Below the pieces are notes generated by a model. It made no database searches, was not told the origin of the DNA, and saw only the letters and a list, made by a program, of their open reading frames with translations. Made by a program: the position numbers and the translations under genes. From positions 63,328,811-63,392,810 of the forward strand of contig OZ024887.1 in assembly GCA_964017195.1 (NCBI GenBank): a stretch of DNA of 64,000 bases. The letters are read 5' to 3'. Positions 45,641-56,315 of the stretch are shown piece by piece; position 1 is the stretch's first letter; each line of letters starts with the position of its first letter. The DNA is from Siderastrea radians. Taxonomy: Eukaryota > Cnidaria > Anthozoa > Scleractinia > Rhizangiidae.

Positions 45641-45791
45641 AATACCCAAAAAAATCCCTACTTAAATCAAGCCACCCAAAAAAATACTTACCAAATTTTT
45701 TCTTACCCAATCGAAAATTTCAAACCCAAAAAAATCCTTCGATCATCCCCGTCACTTGAAATCCAGAGTATCCCCCGTCCCCCCGGGCGTG
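45641..45791. repeat. Transposon end with CCCAAAAAAAT repeats
   Basis: Repeated CCAAAAAAATC phrases, then CATCCCCGTCACTTGAAAT and a CCCCCGTCCCCCCGGG terminus. It is the inverted counterpart of 20428-20577. It ends at the GTGTAAATCGGCC site that is uninterrupted at 53316-53328. Confidence 0.55.
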
Positions 45792-46333
45792 TAAATCGGC
45801 CTAAAGATAGGAGAAGAGAACCGTTTAATAACATTGAAGTGTCACACGTTTTCAGTGATTCGCTACCAAAATCAAACTAAATAAGCTGAATAAGAAAGGG
45901 AGACATTTTCTTCGGCTACATATACTAACTACACAAGATAACATCGTTTTACCTGCAGTCGATGTAGCTCTGTGTTCAAGCAGCTCCAAGTGTTCAAGTA
46001 AAGAGAACGTACTGTAAAATAAGTTGAATAATCGCTTTCCCAGTTGTTTGATTCATTGTTGTTTTACCACATTTCGTCCGCGCCCTCTGAACCGAGAACC
46101 ACTACGTTTTGTGCCCGTTTCAAATCTCCATCTTCAATGTTAAAATCATACAGCTTCAATCCGCTTTGGACGATGAATACAACAATTTTTCAAGAAACAT
46201 CAACCTGTACCACATTTTAGAGCCAATAATTGGAAGACTTTTTCAAAAAATTATTCTCGGACGTTCCCTTAGGAACAGCTAGTTTCATTGATCCATTCAG
46301 CTTTGCAAAGAAACGCTGCAACACTTCGCAAGG

Positions 46334-46447
46334 TAGCCTGAGAAAACAGCCGACGTTTCGCGAGGTCGCCACTTGAGACCTCTTGCGCGTCGTTTTGCGA
46401 GGGCTCAAGTGGCGACCTCGCGAAACGTCGGCTGTTTTCTCAGGCTA
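46334..46447. mobile_element. Foldback MITE (TAGCCTGAGAAAACAGCC)
   Basis: A 114-bp near-perfect hairpin. Arms of about 44 bp begin TAGCCTGAGAAAACAGCCGA and run through CGTTTCGCGAGGTCGCCACT. The equivalent site in copy B (53881-53945) holds a shortened version with only one intact arm. Confidence 0.85.
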
Positions 46448-46774
46448 TTCGCACGGCCGTTATTCCGCCTTTTACTTTAAGTCATGTGAGCGATTGTTTT
46501 GCCTTTTTTTTTTCTTTCTTCTTTTGTTTCCTCGTTCTTTCTTGATTTTTATGGTAACTGTCATGGTAACCAGTGTCTGAGTTTTGAATCAACTGCGCAT
46601 TCGTATTGCTCATAATTTCAAATTTCAACGGCAGCGAAATGAACTGCCGCATCCTGCCAAATCCTGCCGAAAAAATACTATTTCAGTAAGCTCATAATCG
46701 TTCAGTTGAGTTTCACAAAATTGGGTTAGGAAACTTAAATTTATAATTTATCGAGCAATGAGCATTGCCAAGTA

Positions 46775-47175
46775 CCGTTAACTACCGCTTATAAGCCCCC
46801 CCGGTTATAGGCCCATCTACCTTTAACAAAAAATACCCCCCTGGATATAAGCCCCCCTCTAGTTTTCTTTGTTTCCTAGATATTAAGCACTCTCACAGAA
46901 TTCTGTGAAAATGAAGTCTGAGCTTCAGTTTTCAGTTGATTTTATTGCTAAAATTGAAATGAATTCGATTTATTATCACGCTTCAAAGGTAAACGAAAAA
47001 CTGGTAAATTAAAAACGTGCTTCGATCAACACTGCTGTGGCTCATTTCGAAACGTTTTTTTTTTTTTTTATTCCGCTTATAAGCCTCCCCGGATATAAGC
47101 CCCTCCGTTTATAAGCCCACCCAAAACCCCTTACGAAGTTGTATAAGCCCAGGGTTTATAAGCGGCAGTTTACGG
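46775..47175. mobile_element. 401-bp TA-flanked MITE (mariner-type) with known empty site
   Basis: The ends CCGTTAACTACCGCTTATAA (left) and CCGTAAACTGCCGCTTATAA (complement of right) are inverted, with TA on both sides (46773-46774 and 47176-47177). Copy B of the unit has the uninterrupted site CCAAGTATGTTG (TA at 54265-54266), so this inserted after the duplication. TA duplication and the terminus fit Tc1/mariner-type MITEs. The interior repeats ATAAGCCCCCC-type phrases. Confidence 0.9.
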
Positions 47176-47479
47176 TATGTTGTCATCTTCAGCTCATAAC
47201 TCGTGCGTGGACCGGAGCAAGGCGTTTCCAAATATGGTACTTAGAAAAATGAATATTCACGAGCATTGAACGCGAGTTACATATGTTTCAACTCCTTATG
47301 AGTTTCTGGTGTGTCTAAAAGCAAGGTAAGCCACATTTTATTCTGTGTGTATCTGATTTTAAACTTTCTCTATAAATATAATTTATGGCAAAAATTTCAT
47401 ATTCATATATTTCCGGGCAAAAACTACACTATCGAACCGACACAGTTTCTTGCCAATTTTTATTTTTCTCTGTAGAGGA

Positions 47480-47990
47480 CTCTGAATCCAAAATGAATGC
47501 AAAATTTGCGTTTAGCACACTACCGTTTTTGCCCCATTTCTTTTTGTTGATAGCAAATGTTTCTCCGTTAATTAACGGCGACGTTAAAGCGCCATTTCTT
47601 GAGAGCGATTTTTTTTCCCCGTTAATAAAGGGCGAAGTTTTCGCCCCATTTCTATGTTAAGAGCAAATGTTACGCGTGCACTTAATAAAAGGCGAAGTTT
47701 TTGTCCCATTTCTATGTTGAAGGCAAATGTTTCGCCCGTTAATAAACGGAGAATTTTTTGTCCCATTTTCTACGTTAAGAGCAAATGTTTCGCCGTTGAT
47801 AACCGGAGAAGTTTTGGCCCCATTTCTCTATTAAGAGCAAATAATTCGCCGTTAATAAACGGAGAAGTTTTTGCCCCATTTTTTTACTGAGAGCAAATGT
47901 TTCGCCGTTAATAAACAGCGACTGGATTTTGCCCCAGTTCCTTTTTTGAGAGCAAATATTTTGTCATTGGTAAACGGCCAAAAGGTTTCG
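47480..47990. repeat. Minisatellite with hairpin-forming units (copy A)
   Basis: About eight units of 50-70 bp: AGAGCAAATGTTTCGCCGTT, then AATAAACGG(A/C)GAAGTTTT, then (T)GCCCCATTTC. Each unit contains TTCGCCGTTAATAAACGGCGAA or a variant, which can fold on itself. Frames reading SPLINGEVFAPF are by-products. Confidence 0.85.
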
Positions 47991-48060
47991 CTGTCATCAT
48001 TTGCAGGCCAAATATTTCGCCGTTAATTTAAGGCGAAATATTTGCTCTGTATTAAACTGG

Positions 48061-49340
48061 AAATTTGTATGACAGGAATTTTTAAAATTTACATACAAAT
48101 TACACAGTGGGAGTTCTCTATAGTTAAATACCCTTAAGATGGCTCGAAAGGGTTTTTAATTGTTATAACCCTATTGAAACGATGAAAGATTGCAAAAAAT
48201 TATTTCTGACCATGTACGCAAACTATGAATATCTTAGCACTTCTTTTGTCTGGCAATACTTTTGGGCTGATTACGACGTGACAGTCGTCATCATAGCAAC
48301 GTTAAAGGTCCATAAAAAGAATCTCCAAATTTCAGTTTTTGCCGATTATCTGAAAAACTACTTCGGTGACCTACCCTTTTTACTACATTTTTGGAAAGCT
48401 CCCTAAATTCTTTAACTTGTGTGGCGGTATGGCAAAAAGTTATTCAGTAGAACTTAAGTTATCTCGAAAAAGCCGTATTTGAATTACACAAAATTCCGCT
48501 GAATAACTTTCCTCCAAATGTTTCTATTTGAATTGGCCCACTTAATGCTATATGTATTCACAAAATCAGGATGGGTCACCGAGCAAAATTTCGAGATAAA
48601 ACCAAATGTTTTGTGCCGTTTTTTCACTTCCGGACTTTGCACGGGCGACTTTTACTAGAAATTTCGATCCACACAGCTGACGTGTGCATTCTCGCCATGT
48701 CTTGTTTAGGCTACGCGCGCACGCGGCTAAAAACCCTTTCGAGCCTCCTTGCTGATTTATTTATTTCATCGCAAATAGGCCTATTTAGTACATTTTTGCA
48801 GGTAATATCGTTTCTTCAGGTAAAATTAGCTTCACAGAAGGAAGCTAATTGGAAGTCATATAAACCTGCATTCGTAGAAAAATTCGATCGTTTATGAGAA
48901 GAAAAGCAATAAAATTAAGCTTCTTACGTTCAGAATTTTTTTGTTTTGGGGCAAAATGTGGTTGTTAAGGTTGAAATTGGTATTTAGCGTAAAGAAATGC
49001 CGTTAATAGATCTGTATTTGCGAAAACAAAGTTTAGTTTTCAGATTAAAGGTGAAAAATATTTGAAGACGTCATTACCTTCCTCGTAACACAATTTATTG
49101 TTTTGTTTTTTGTTTGTTTGTTTGTTTGTTTATTTGTTTTTTTTGAAAACGCGAAAATTTGGGTCGGTCGGACGACGCTTAATGGAGAAAAAATAAGGGG
49201 ATGGCCTAACCATAAATGCAGAGAGTATATTTCGCCGTTAATTAATAGCAAGTTTTGTTTCATTCAAGTATCTCTCTGTAGCGGACATTGAATGCAAAAT
49301 TTGCATTTTTCAAATTAGTGGTATTTGCAGACATGCAGAC
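48061..49340. other. Unit-internal region without a gene
   Basis: No recognised gene. A (TTTG)n stretch lies at 49107-49140 and a diverged minisatellite unit (TTCGCCGTTAATTAATAGC) near 49232. The open frames at 48182-48406 and 48571-48897 have no domain. Confidence 0.5.
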
Positions 49341-49349
49341 CTACTAGCT

Positions 49350-49663
49350 AGCCTGCGTAGCAAGCGTTTCCGTGGGTTTTTCCGCGCGTTCGAGGTATTT
49401 CTCGCTTTTTGAGGAAGCGAAAATTGGGACGAGCGCAGCAAATGGAAGGAGGGGGAGGGAGAAGAGGCGAGAAAGAAAAGCGCTTGCCCGCAAACCCCAT
49501 GATTTTCCTTTCCTCTCTTCCCCTCCCCGCCCCCCCCCCCCCCCCCCCCGTTCTCGCAATTATTTTAAGCTCGGCCCAATTTTCGCGCGTTCACAAAGCG
49601 AAAATGCTTCGATCAAACCTATGGAAAGCCCTACGGCCTACGGAAACGCTTGCTACGCAGGCT
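49350..49663. mobile_element. MITE with AGCCTGCGTAGCAAGCG ends
   Basis: The left arm AGCCTGCGTAGCAAGCGTTT and its complement (49635-49663) are inverted, with further inverted AGCGAAAATTGGG and GCTTGCCCGCAAACCCCAT blocks inside. A run of 20 C lies at 49530-49549. A left-half relative sits at about 56010-56095 upstream of gene 4. Confidence 0.8.
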
Positions 49664-49669
49664 TACCCA

Positions 49670-50047
49670 CTAGCCAATGAGAGTGACAATCCCTTGGGTC
49701 GAATACAGATTATCATAAACTATTCGTTCGCCTGGTTTGGTAATTTCATTTTTTTTTATTTTGAGTTTGCCTTTAGAGCTTTATCATCACCTTTTCATTC
49801 CAGCTGTGTCTTAAGACATTTTTATTCAGCAAGGCATTTTGTTAGTATAATTAGTTTATATTTAGGTTTTTATATAGTTTTTCTGCAAATTACTTTTGTT
49901 ATTCCCAATTGTAATTAGTTTTAGCGTAGTTTTCGTTTTTGATTCTATAGTCATTGTAAATAGGTTTTTTTTATTTTTGTATTTACTGTAATGTCTGTAA
50001 TGCGCATTTGATTATTCTTATAGAAAATGCGCAATACAAATATTGAA

Positions 50048-50108
<61 letters not shown>
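49670..50108 (+). mobile_element. 3' tail of a non-LTR retrotransposon (LINE)
   Basis: AT-rich 3'UTR-like sequence ends with a short stem (AATGCGCATTT ... AAAATGCGCAAT) and then a long (ATT)n tract at 50044-50108. A stem-loop followed by a trinucleotide tail is typical of CR1/L2-type LINE 3' ends. No reverse-transcriptase sequence remains. The 5' part matches about 12004-12130. Confidence 0.55.
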
Positions 50109-50112
<4 letters not shown>

Positions 50113-50492
50113 AGATGAAAATCCAAAGAAGGAGTGTTGAAACCCTGGCGTGACGCACACATTCACAAAAGGCGGTCGTATGCATTTTGTGTTCTGGTCA
50201 CGCAAGCAAATAAATTTGCCTGTATCAAAAAAAAAACACCACTATGCACAGATTAAAGTAAATGGCAAGTTATCTACTGTTCCCGCCTTCTGGGCAGGCG
50301 CCTAAACATGTTAGACATGGCGTCATGGCAGACAAAAAAAGTGCAATTAGAGTTGCTCGGCACATGGGCTCGTTGGGTGTAAAAATCACTTTCAGTTACA
50401 CAAAACAAACCCTCGTACTATACCTCAGTCATGTCAGCGAGCCATGTTGATGAGTAAACATTTATTTCAGTTTATCTTTTCTTTCGGTCGCA

Positions 50493-51293
50493 ACGAGCCA
50501 AGAATATCCTGTCAGATTTGTCTTGTTTGGTCTGGGTACCGCCGGTCACATACATGCCAATAATATCATTAGAAACCCCCAAGCAAGGCTAAAATATATT
50601 GTGGATATTGATGCAGAAAAAGCCAAGGAGTTTGTGACATCAAATTACCTGGATACCAAGGTTGTCACGCCATCTGACTCGGAGACTGTGTTCCCTGTGT
50701 TGCGTGACCCAAATGTCAATGCTGCAGTGATTACTACTCCAACCCATCTCCATGAAGAATTGGTCATGAGCTGTTTAAAGGCGGGAAAAGCAGTGTTCTG
50801 TGAAAAACCAATTGCTAACACTAAGGAGGCTATAGGTGAGTGTTGAATGTTTGTGTTTGTTCGCCAAGGAATCCTTTACAGGGTGCTCAATTCTATTTCT
50901 TCGTTTTCCTTCATTTGCAGAACGTTGTTAAAGGACTGCCGAAAACCGTAACGCTCCATTACTTTGTGCCTTCAACCGACGATTCGAACCAACAATTTTC
51001 TCAGTGGCCGAAAGGGTGAGAAAGGGTGACATTGGTAAAGTTCAAATCATCAAGACGACAAGTTCTCCTCCCAGCTTTTCACTGCTAGTGGCAGTTCGCA
51101 ACCTCCACTGAAGTACTCGTTTATTCAGAGATATGCCGAGAGCTATATTTTAGAGATGAGCCATTTTATTGATTTGATCAAAAAGAAGGAAGATTTACGC
51201 ATCACTAAAGATGATGTGCTTCGATCATGGCATGTTGTTGATGCCATCGAGAGGTCATTCCATAGTGGTAAGCTAGTCACTTTGGAAAAGTGA
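50493..51293 (+). pseudogene. Inactivated inositol 2-dehydrogenase-like copy, gene 3
   Basis: It aligns with genes 2 and 4 along its length but is disabled several times. The start codon is ACG (50493-50495) where the others have ATG. Exon 1 has a 9-nt in-frame insertion (after ETV, near 50690). Exon 2, entered after an 85-bp intron (50836-50920), has TAA in place of TAC at its fourth codon. 313 nt of exon 2 (equivalent to 56890-57202 of gene 4) are deleted at about 51062, removing the catalytic Asp/His segment and shifting the frame. The C-terminal part still reads EMSHFIDLIKKKEDLRITKD to a TGA at 51291-51293. Its upstream block and both splice sites are intact, so transcription is possible. 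No functional enzyme can result. Confidence 0.95.
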
Positions 51294-51580
51294 CTCAGAA
51301 TTGTGTAGAATGGTATACACAGTAAACTATCACCTCGCAAACACCTCGCTATAATGGATACGCCTTTATTACCAATAGAAGTTGAAGTGCCGACGGAAAA
51401 GAATTTGTTTAAAGATAACTCCCTCCATACGGGCTCTCGCTATTTAATAAGGTTTTGTAAGGTGTCCGTTACAAAACTGACAGTTGATTTTACATGTTCT
51501 TTTTTTTAAAATAAAATTTATACCTTAATAACTTATTGTTATATACATTTGTGGGTCTGAAGTTAGTGCTTTGTGTTTGT
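51294..51580 (+). repeat. Shared downstream block after gene 3
   Basis: CGCTATAATGGATACGCCTT, then TTGTTTAAAGATAACTCCC and ATTTAATAAGG match the block after the Penelope insertion of gene 2 (18079-18322) and the first about 230 bp after gene 4. It contains no gene. Confidence 0.8.
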
Positions 51581-53081
51581 GCTTGCAACCTCCAGCTCCT
51601 CTGAAGCATTCATTTCCTCAGAGCTACGCAGAAGGCTATATTCAGTTTAGATATGAGCTATTTCACTGATGCCATCCAAAAACCGTAACGTAAAGTGTTG
51701 AAGAAACTTTTAAGGGGTGATTAGCTTGCTCACTTCAACAAAAGATGGACTCGATACTTCGTAGGAACAGACAACAGTTTTTCTTTGGTTTAACTTCTAT
51801 ATTCTGTCTCAGTAACTTTACAGTTCAGCTCAGTACAACAGAATGAATGATTCTACTTCGCACGTTGCTTTTATGTTGGCTGGGAATGACTGACAAACGT
51901 TTAACAGAGTGCCATCAAACTCTTAGACCTTCTCCAAGTCGATCTCTTCGATTGATATTAATTTGCCCTTTGCTTTCTAACCTGAAAAAAAATTAAAGGA
52001 CTTGGGAAAGTCTATCAAACTCTCATCAACTGGAGATACACGCTGACGCAATCTCTGATGTGATTGGATTTTCTGATACGTTTCCATAATTTTCTTCGGT
52101 TTATTTGACCTTAAGTCGAAACACTTTTCTTGTAAGATTTTCATCGTTTTCCTCGACATGTCCAGCCAAAACAAAACAACGGAAGAAATATGAAATTTAC
52201 AAAGAAGAGTTCTGTAAATTAAAATACAACATAAACAAGATTAAAGTATGCAACAATTCAACCAAACGGTTGTCATGCAACCATTACGCAAACAACAACT
52301 TGCGTTATTTTTTAAGAAGAAGGGCTGGAGTAAAGAACACGCCTATTTCCATAATTTACATTAGGTTGTTTATTACACTGCAAGATCTTAATTAAAAATA
52401 CGGTACGTGCTCTCAAAACAAAAGATATTTGTACTGAATCACACTTGCAGAAACCTTTAAATTAAAACATGTTATCGCTATTCTTGCCAAAATAATTAAG
52501 GCTAAAAGTAATTTTAAGTAGGAGCATGAACTGGCATGAATTCAGGAAGAAATACGAATGGTTTACAACAAAAACGATGCCAAACGGAAGAAGAGATCAT
52601 TTCCAGGTAAATTTCAAGGAAAAGTCAGCAGAAGGTCAAATCCAGAAAAACACTCAATAATCTAATGTAAGCAATCTATTGTTATCTGAGGAAAAACCAA
52701 TTTAAACATATCTTTCAACTTATGACGGTTTCCATGGAAATGACAAAAGACCAAACACCGGTTTCACACCGAATTCGTAGCAGGAGAAGGTTTATGTTGA
52801 TCACTATTTCAAACGTCAAAGTAATGTGTACTAACAGGTGAATCTTTCATTTCATCACTATAAAATATCCCTTAACTAGCCTATCAGACAATAACCAAGT
52901 AAGAATATTCCATTGATTATAAACATAAATCAAATCTAAGTAAATCTAAGTTGAGACTTAACACTTTCGTTGCTTGCATTTTTATCGTTGAACGAAAGAT
53001 GGTGTGCTTCGATCGTGGCATGTTGTTGATGCCATCGAGAGGTCATTCCATAGTGGAAAACCAGTCACTTTAGAGTGTTAA
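51581..53081 (+). pseudogene. Gene-1-like 3' fragment split by a 1.3-kb insertion
   Basis: 51581-51682 matches gene 1 from TTGCAACCTCC to the poly-Lys codons (GATGCCATC(C)AAAAA). 52995-53081 continues from AAAGATGGTGTGCTTCG to the stop TTAA and 3'UTR. The about 1.3 kb between (51683-52994) has no counterpart in gene 1 or in the fragment at 18323. It shows no clear inverted ends or coding sequence. Confidence 0.8.
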
Positions 53082-53181
53082 CTCTTGGGTTTGGCCATCA
53101 GGGAAGTGGAATTCTAGATATAAATAACATGTCTTTTAATGTATATTTTTAATTACAACTTAACTTGTTTTGAACATGCTT

Positions 53182-53318
53182 TAAAATCCTACGACATTTT
53201 TCGTGTTGCGTGCGACTGTCGTAAGGATGTTGTAGGTTTAATTTACACGACATGATTCGTGTTGTAGGCATGGCGTTGGCATGGCGTAAGCATATCGCAT
53301 GCGACAAAATCGTACCGT
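53182..53318. repeat. MITE segment, second copy
   Basis: Near-identical to 18640-18768. Here it runs uninterrupted into GTAAATCGGCC, whereas at 18769 another element has inserted. Confidence 0.7.
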
Positions 53319-55400
53319 GTAAATCGGCCTAAAGAGGCCTAAAGACAACAGAAGAGAACCGTTTAATAATATTGAAGCGTCACACGTTTTCAGTGATTCG
53401 CTACCAAAATCAAGCGAAATAAGCTGAATAAGAAAGGACGACATTTTCTTCGGCTACATATACTACACAAAACAACACCGTTTAACCTGCAGTCGATGTA
53501 GCTCTGTGTTCAAGTCTTCAAGCAGCTAGCTCCAAGTGTTCAAGTAAAGAGAACTTAATGCAAAATAACTGAGTTGAATGATCGATTTCCCAGTCGTTTG
53601 ATTCATTGTTCTTTTACCACATTTCGTCCGCGGCCTCTGAACCGAAAACCACTACGTTTTGTGGCCGTTTCAACTCTCCATCTACAATGTTAAAATCATA
53701 CAGCTTCAATCCGCTTTGGACAATGAATACAACAATTTTTCAGGAAACATCAAACCTGTACCACGTTTTAGAGCTAATAACTGGAAGACTTTTTCAAAAA
53801 ATTATTTTCGGACGTTCAGTTCGGAGCAGTTTCATTGATCCATTCAGCTTTGCAAAGAAACGTTGCAACACTTCGCAAGGTAGCCTGAGAAAACAGCCGA
53901 CGTTTCGCGAGGTCGCTGCCACTTGAGCGCTCACGTCGTCGGCTATTCGCAAGGCCGTTTTGCGGCCTTTTTTTAGTCATGTAAGCGATTATTTTTCCTT
54001 TTTTTTCTCTTTCCCGTTTTTTTTTTTCGTTCTTTCTTTCTTGTTCTAACTGTCATGGTAACTAGTGTCTGAGTTTTGAATCAACTGCGCATTCGAATTG
54101 CTCATAATTTCAAATTTCAACGGCAGGGAAATGAACTGCCGCATCCTGCCAAATCCTGCCGAAAAAATACTATTTCAGTAAACTCATAATCGTTCAGCTG
54201 AGTTTCACAACGTTGGGTTTGGAAACTTGAACTTACAATTTATCGAACAATGAACATTGCCAAGTATGTTGCTATCTTCAGCTCATAACTCGTGCGTGGA
54301 CTGGAGCAAGGCGTTTCCAAATATGGTACTTAGAAAATGAATATTCACGAGCATTGAATGCGAGTTGCACGTTTCAACTCCTTGTGAGTTCAGTTCTGGT
54401 GTGACTATAAGCATGCAAGGTAAGCCACATTTTATTCTGTGTGTATCTGATTTTAAATTTTCACATATATATATTCCCGGGCAAAAACCACTCTATAGAA
54501 CAAGTGCGGGCACAGTTTCTTGCCCAGTTTTATTTTTCTCTGTAGAGGACATTGAATGCAAAATTTGCATTTATCAAACTACCGTTTTTGCCCCATTTCT
54601 TTTTGTTGAGAGCAAATGTTTCTCCGTTAATTAACGGCGACGTTTTCGCCCCATTTCTTGAGAGCGACTGTTTCCCCGTTAATAGACGGCGAAGTTTTCG
54701 CCCCATATCTTTAATGAGAGCAAATGTAATAACGCCCTTAATAAAAGGCAAAGTTTTTGCCCCATGTCTATTTTCAGAGCAAATGATACGCCCTTAATAA
54801 ACGGCGAAGTTTTTGTCTATTTTCAGAGCAAATGTCCCATTTCTATGTTGAAAGCAAATGCAATTACGCCCTTAATAAAAGGCGAAGTTTTTGTCTATTT
54901 TCAGAGCAAATGTTTCGCCGTTAATAAACGAAGAATTTTTTCTCACATTTTCTAAGTTAAAAGCAAATGTTTAGTCGTTAATAAACGGAGAAGTTTTGGC
55001 CCCATGTCGTTATTGAGAGCAAATGATTCGCCGTTAATAAACGGCGAAGTTTTTGGCCCCATGTCGTTATTGAGAGCAAATGATTCGCCGTTAATAAACG
55101 CCGAAGTTTTTGCCCCATTTCTTTACTGAGAGCAAATGTTTGGCCGTTAATAAACAGTGACTGGATATTGCCCCATTTCGTTCTTTGAGAGCAAATATTT
55201 TGTCACTGATAAACGGCGAAAAGGCAACACTGTCATTATTTGCAGAGCAAATATTTCGCCGGTAATTTAGAGTGAAATATTTCTCTGAATTAAACTGGAA
55301 ATTTGTATTACAATAAAGTTCAACAATTTACATAAAAATTAGTGGAAGTTCTCTATAGGTACAAGAGAATTTTGCCATAAATTATATCTGTAGAGAAAGT
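53319..55400 (+). repeat. Duplication unit upstream of gene 4 (copy B)
   Basis: Counterpart of 45792-48060. It lacks the 401-bp TA-flanked insertion. It contains a truncated MITE (53881-53945) and its own minisatellite. Confidence 0.85.
54545..55290. repeat. Minisatellite with hairpin-forming units (copy B)
   Basis: About twelve units of the same type as 47480-47990. The clearest are at 55010-55110, where GATTCGCCGTTAATAAACG(G/C) and CGAAGTTTTTGCCCCAT repeat with a 57-58-bp period. The unit number differs from copy A. Confidence 0.85.
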
Positions 55401-56169
55401 TTAAAAATCAGCAATTGAATTTGTATGTAAATTTTATTATTTAATTGTGAATTTTTTTTCCCATAACCATAAATGCAGAGAGCGTATTTCGCCTTTAGTT
55501 AATGGCGAATTTTCTTCCATTTAAGACGATTTCCGCTCAACGTTCGAGCAGTAAGTGCAAAAATTAAGTTACCAAAAAAATACTTACAGCACTGTCACAT
55601 TTGGAGAACAGATAAGAAGAACTTATCGTTATTTTTGCTTCCAAGCTGACCCCGCGAGAGAAAATTGGATTTGAAGTTATCCATATTTCAATTAAAAAGA
55701 CGCTTCATGTCAGTTCAAAACAAAATGGCGCCCGTTTTTAGCATACTTTTATGAGATTTGAAATTAATTTTCTTGAGAATGCTTGAGAATTTCATCGCAG
55801 GGTCACTTGGGCAAGTGAACTAGAGTGAGATGTTTCAAATAGCATTTGAAATGTTACCGTGCCATGAGTAGTTTTTTGGTAAATATTTTTTGCACTTATT
55901 GCTCGAACGTTGAGCAGTAAATACTTAAAAGTATTTCTCTGTAGAGGACATTGAATGCAAAATTTGCATTCATCAAACTACCGGTATCTGGTGACAAGCA
56001 GACCCACTAGCAGCCTGCGTAGCAAGCGTTTCCGTAGGTTTTTCCGCCCGAGGTAAGAAAACGCTTGCCCGCAAACCCCATGATTTTGAAAAAAAAAAGT
56101 ATGGAGCAGGTGGGTCTTGCCTTCTGGGCAGGCACCCAAACATGTTAGACATGGCAAACATGCAATTAG
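55401..56169. other. No gene; half MITE before gene 4
   Basis: Mostly unique-looking AT-rich sequence. TGCTCGAACGTTGAGCAGTA near 55900 has an inverted partner at about 55537-55556 (CTCAACGTTCGAGCAGTAAG). At 56010-56095 lies a partial MITE (AGCCTGCGTAGCAAGCGTTT ... CGCTTGCCCGCAAACCCCAT) whose right arm is missing. Confidence 0.5.
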
Positions 56170-56315
56170 AATTACATCGCTCTGCACATGATCAGCTCGT
56201 TGGGTGGAAAAATCGATACCAGTTACACAAAACAAACCCTCGTACCTCAGTCATGTCAGTGACTGAATGTTGATGAGTAAACATTTATTTCAGTTTTTTT
56301 TTTCTTTAAGTCACC

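Larger units (their letters stand above)
45792..48060 (+). repeat. Duplication unit upstream of gene 3 (copy A)
   Basis: From GTAAATCGGCCTAAAGA onward this block matches 53319-55330 at most positions (GAGAACCGTTTAATAA, CACGTTTTCAGTGATTCGCT, GCATCCTGCCAAATCCTGCC). It contains a MITE, a TA-flanked insertion absent from copy B, and the hairpin minisatellite. No gene lies inside. Confidence 0.85.

Noticed and set aside
45397..45880. Frames of 103-120 aa
   Set aside because: Driven by CCCAAAAAAATC repeats of a transposon end; no domain.
47385..47890. Open frames with repeated SPLINGEVFAPF-like peptide (also at 54365-54955)
   Set aside because: By-products of the hairpin minisatellite; unit lengths are not consistently multiples of three and frames switch.
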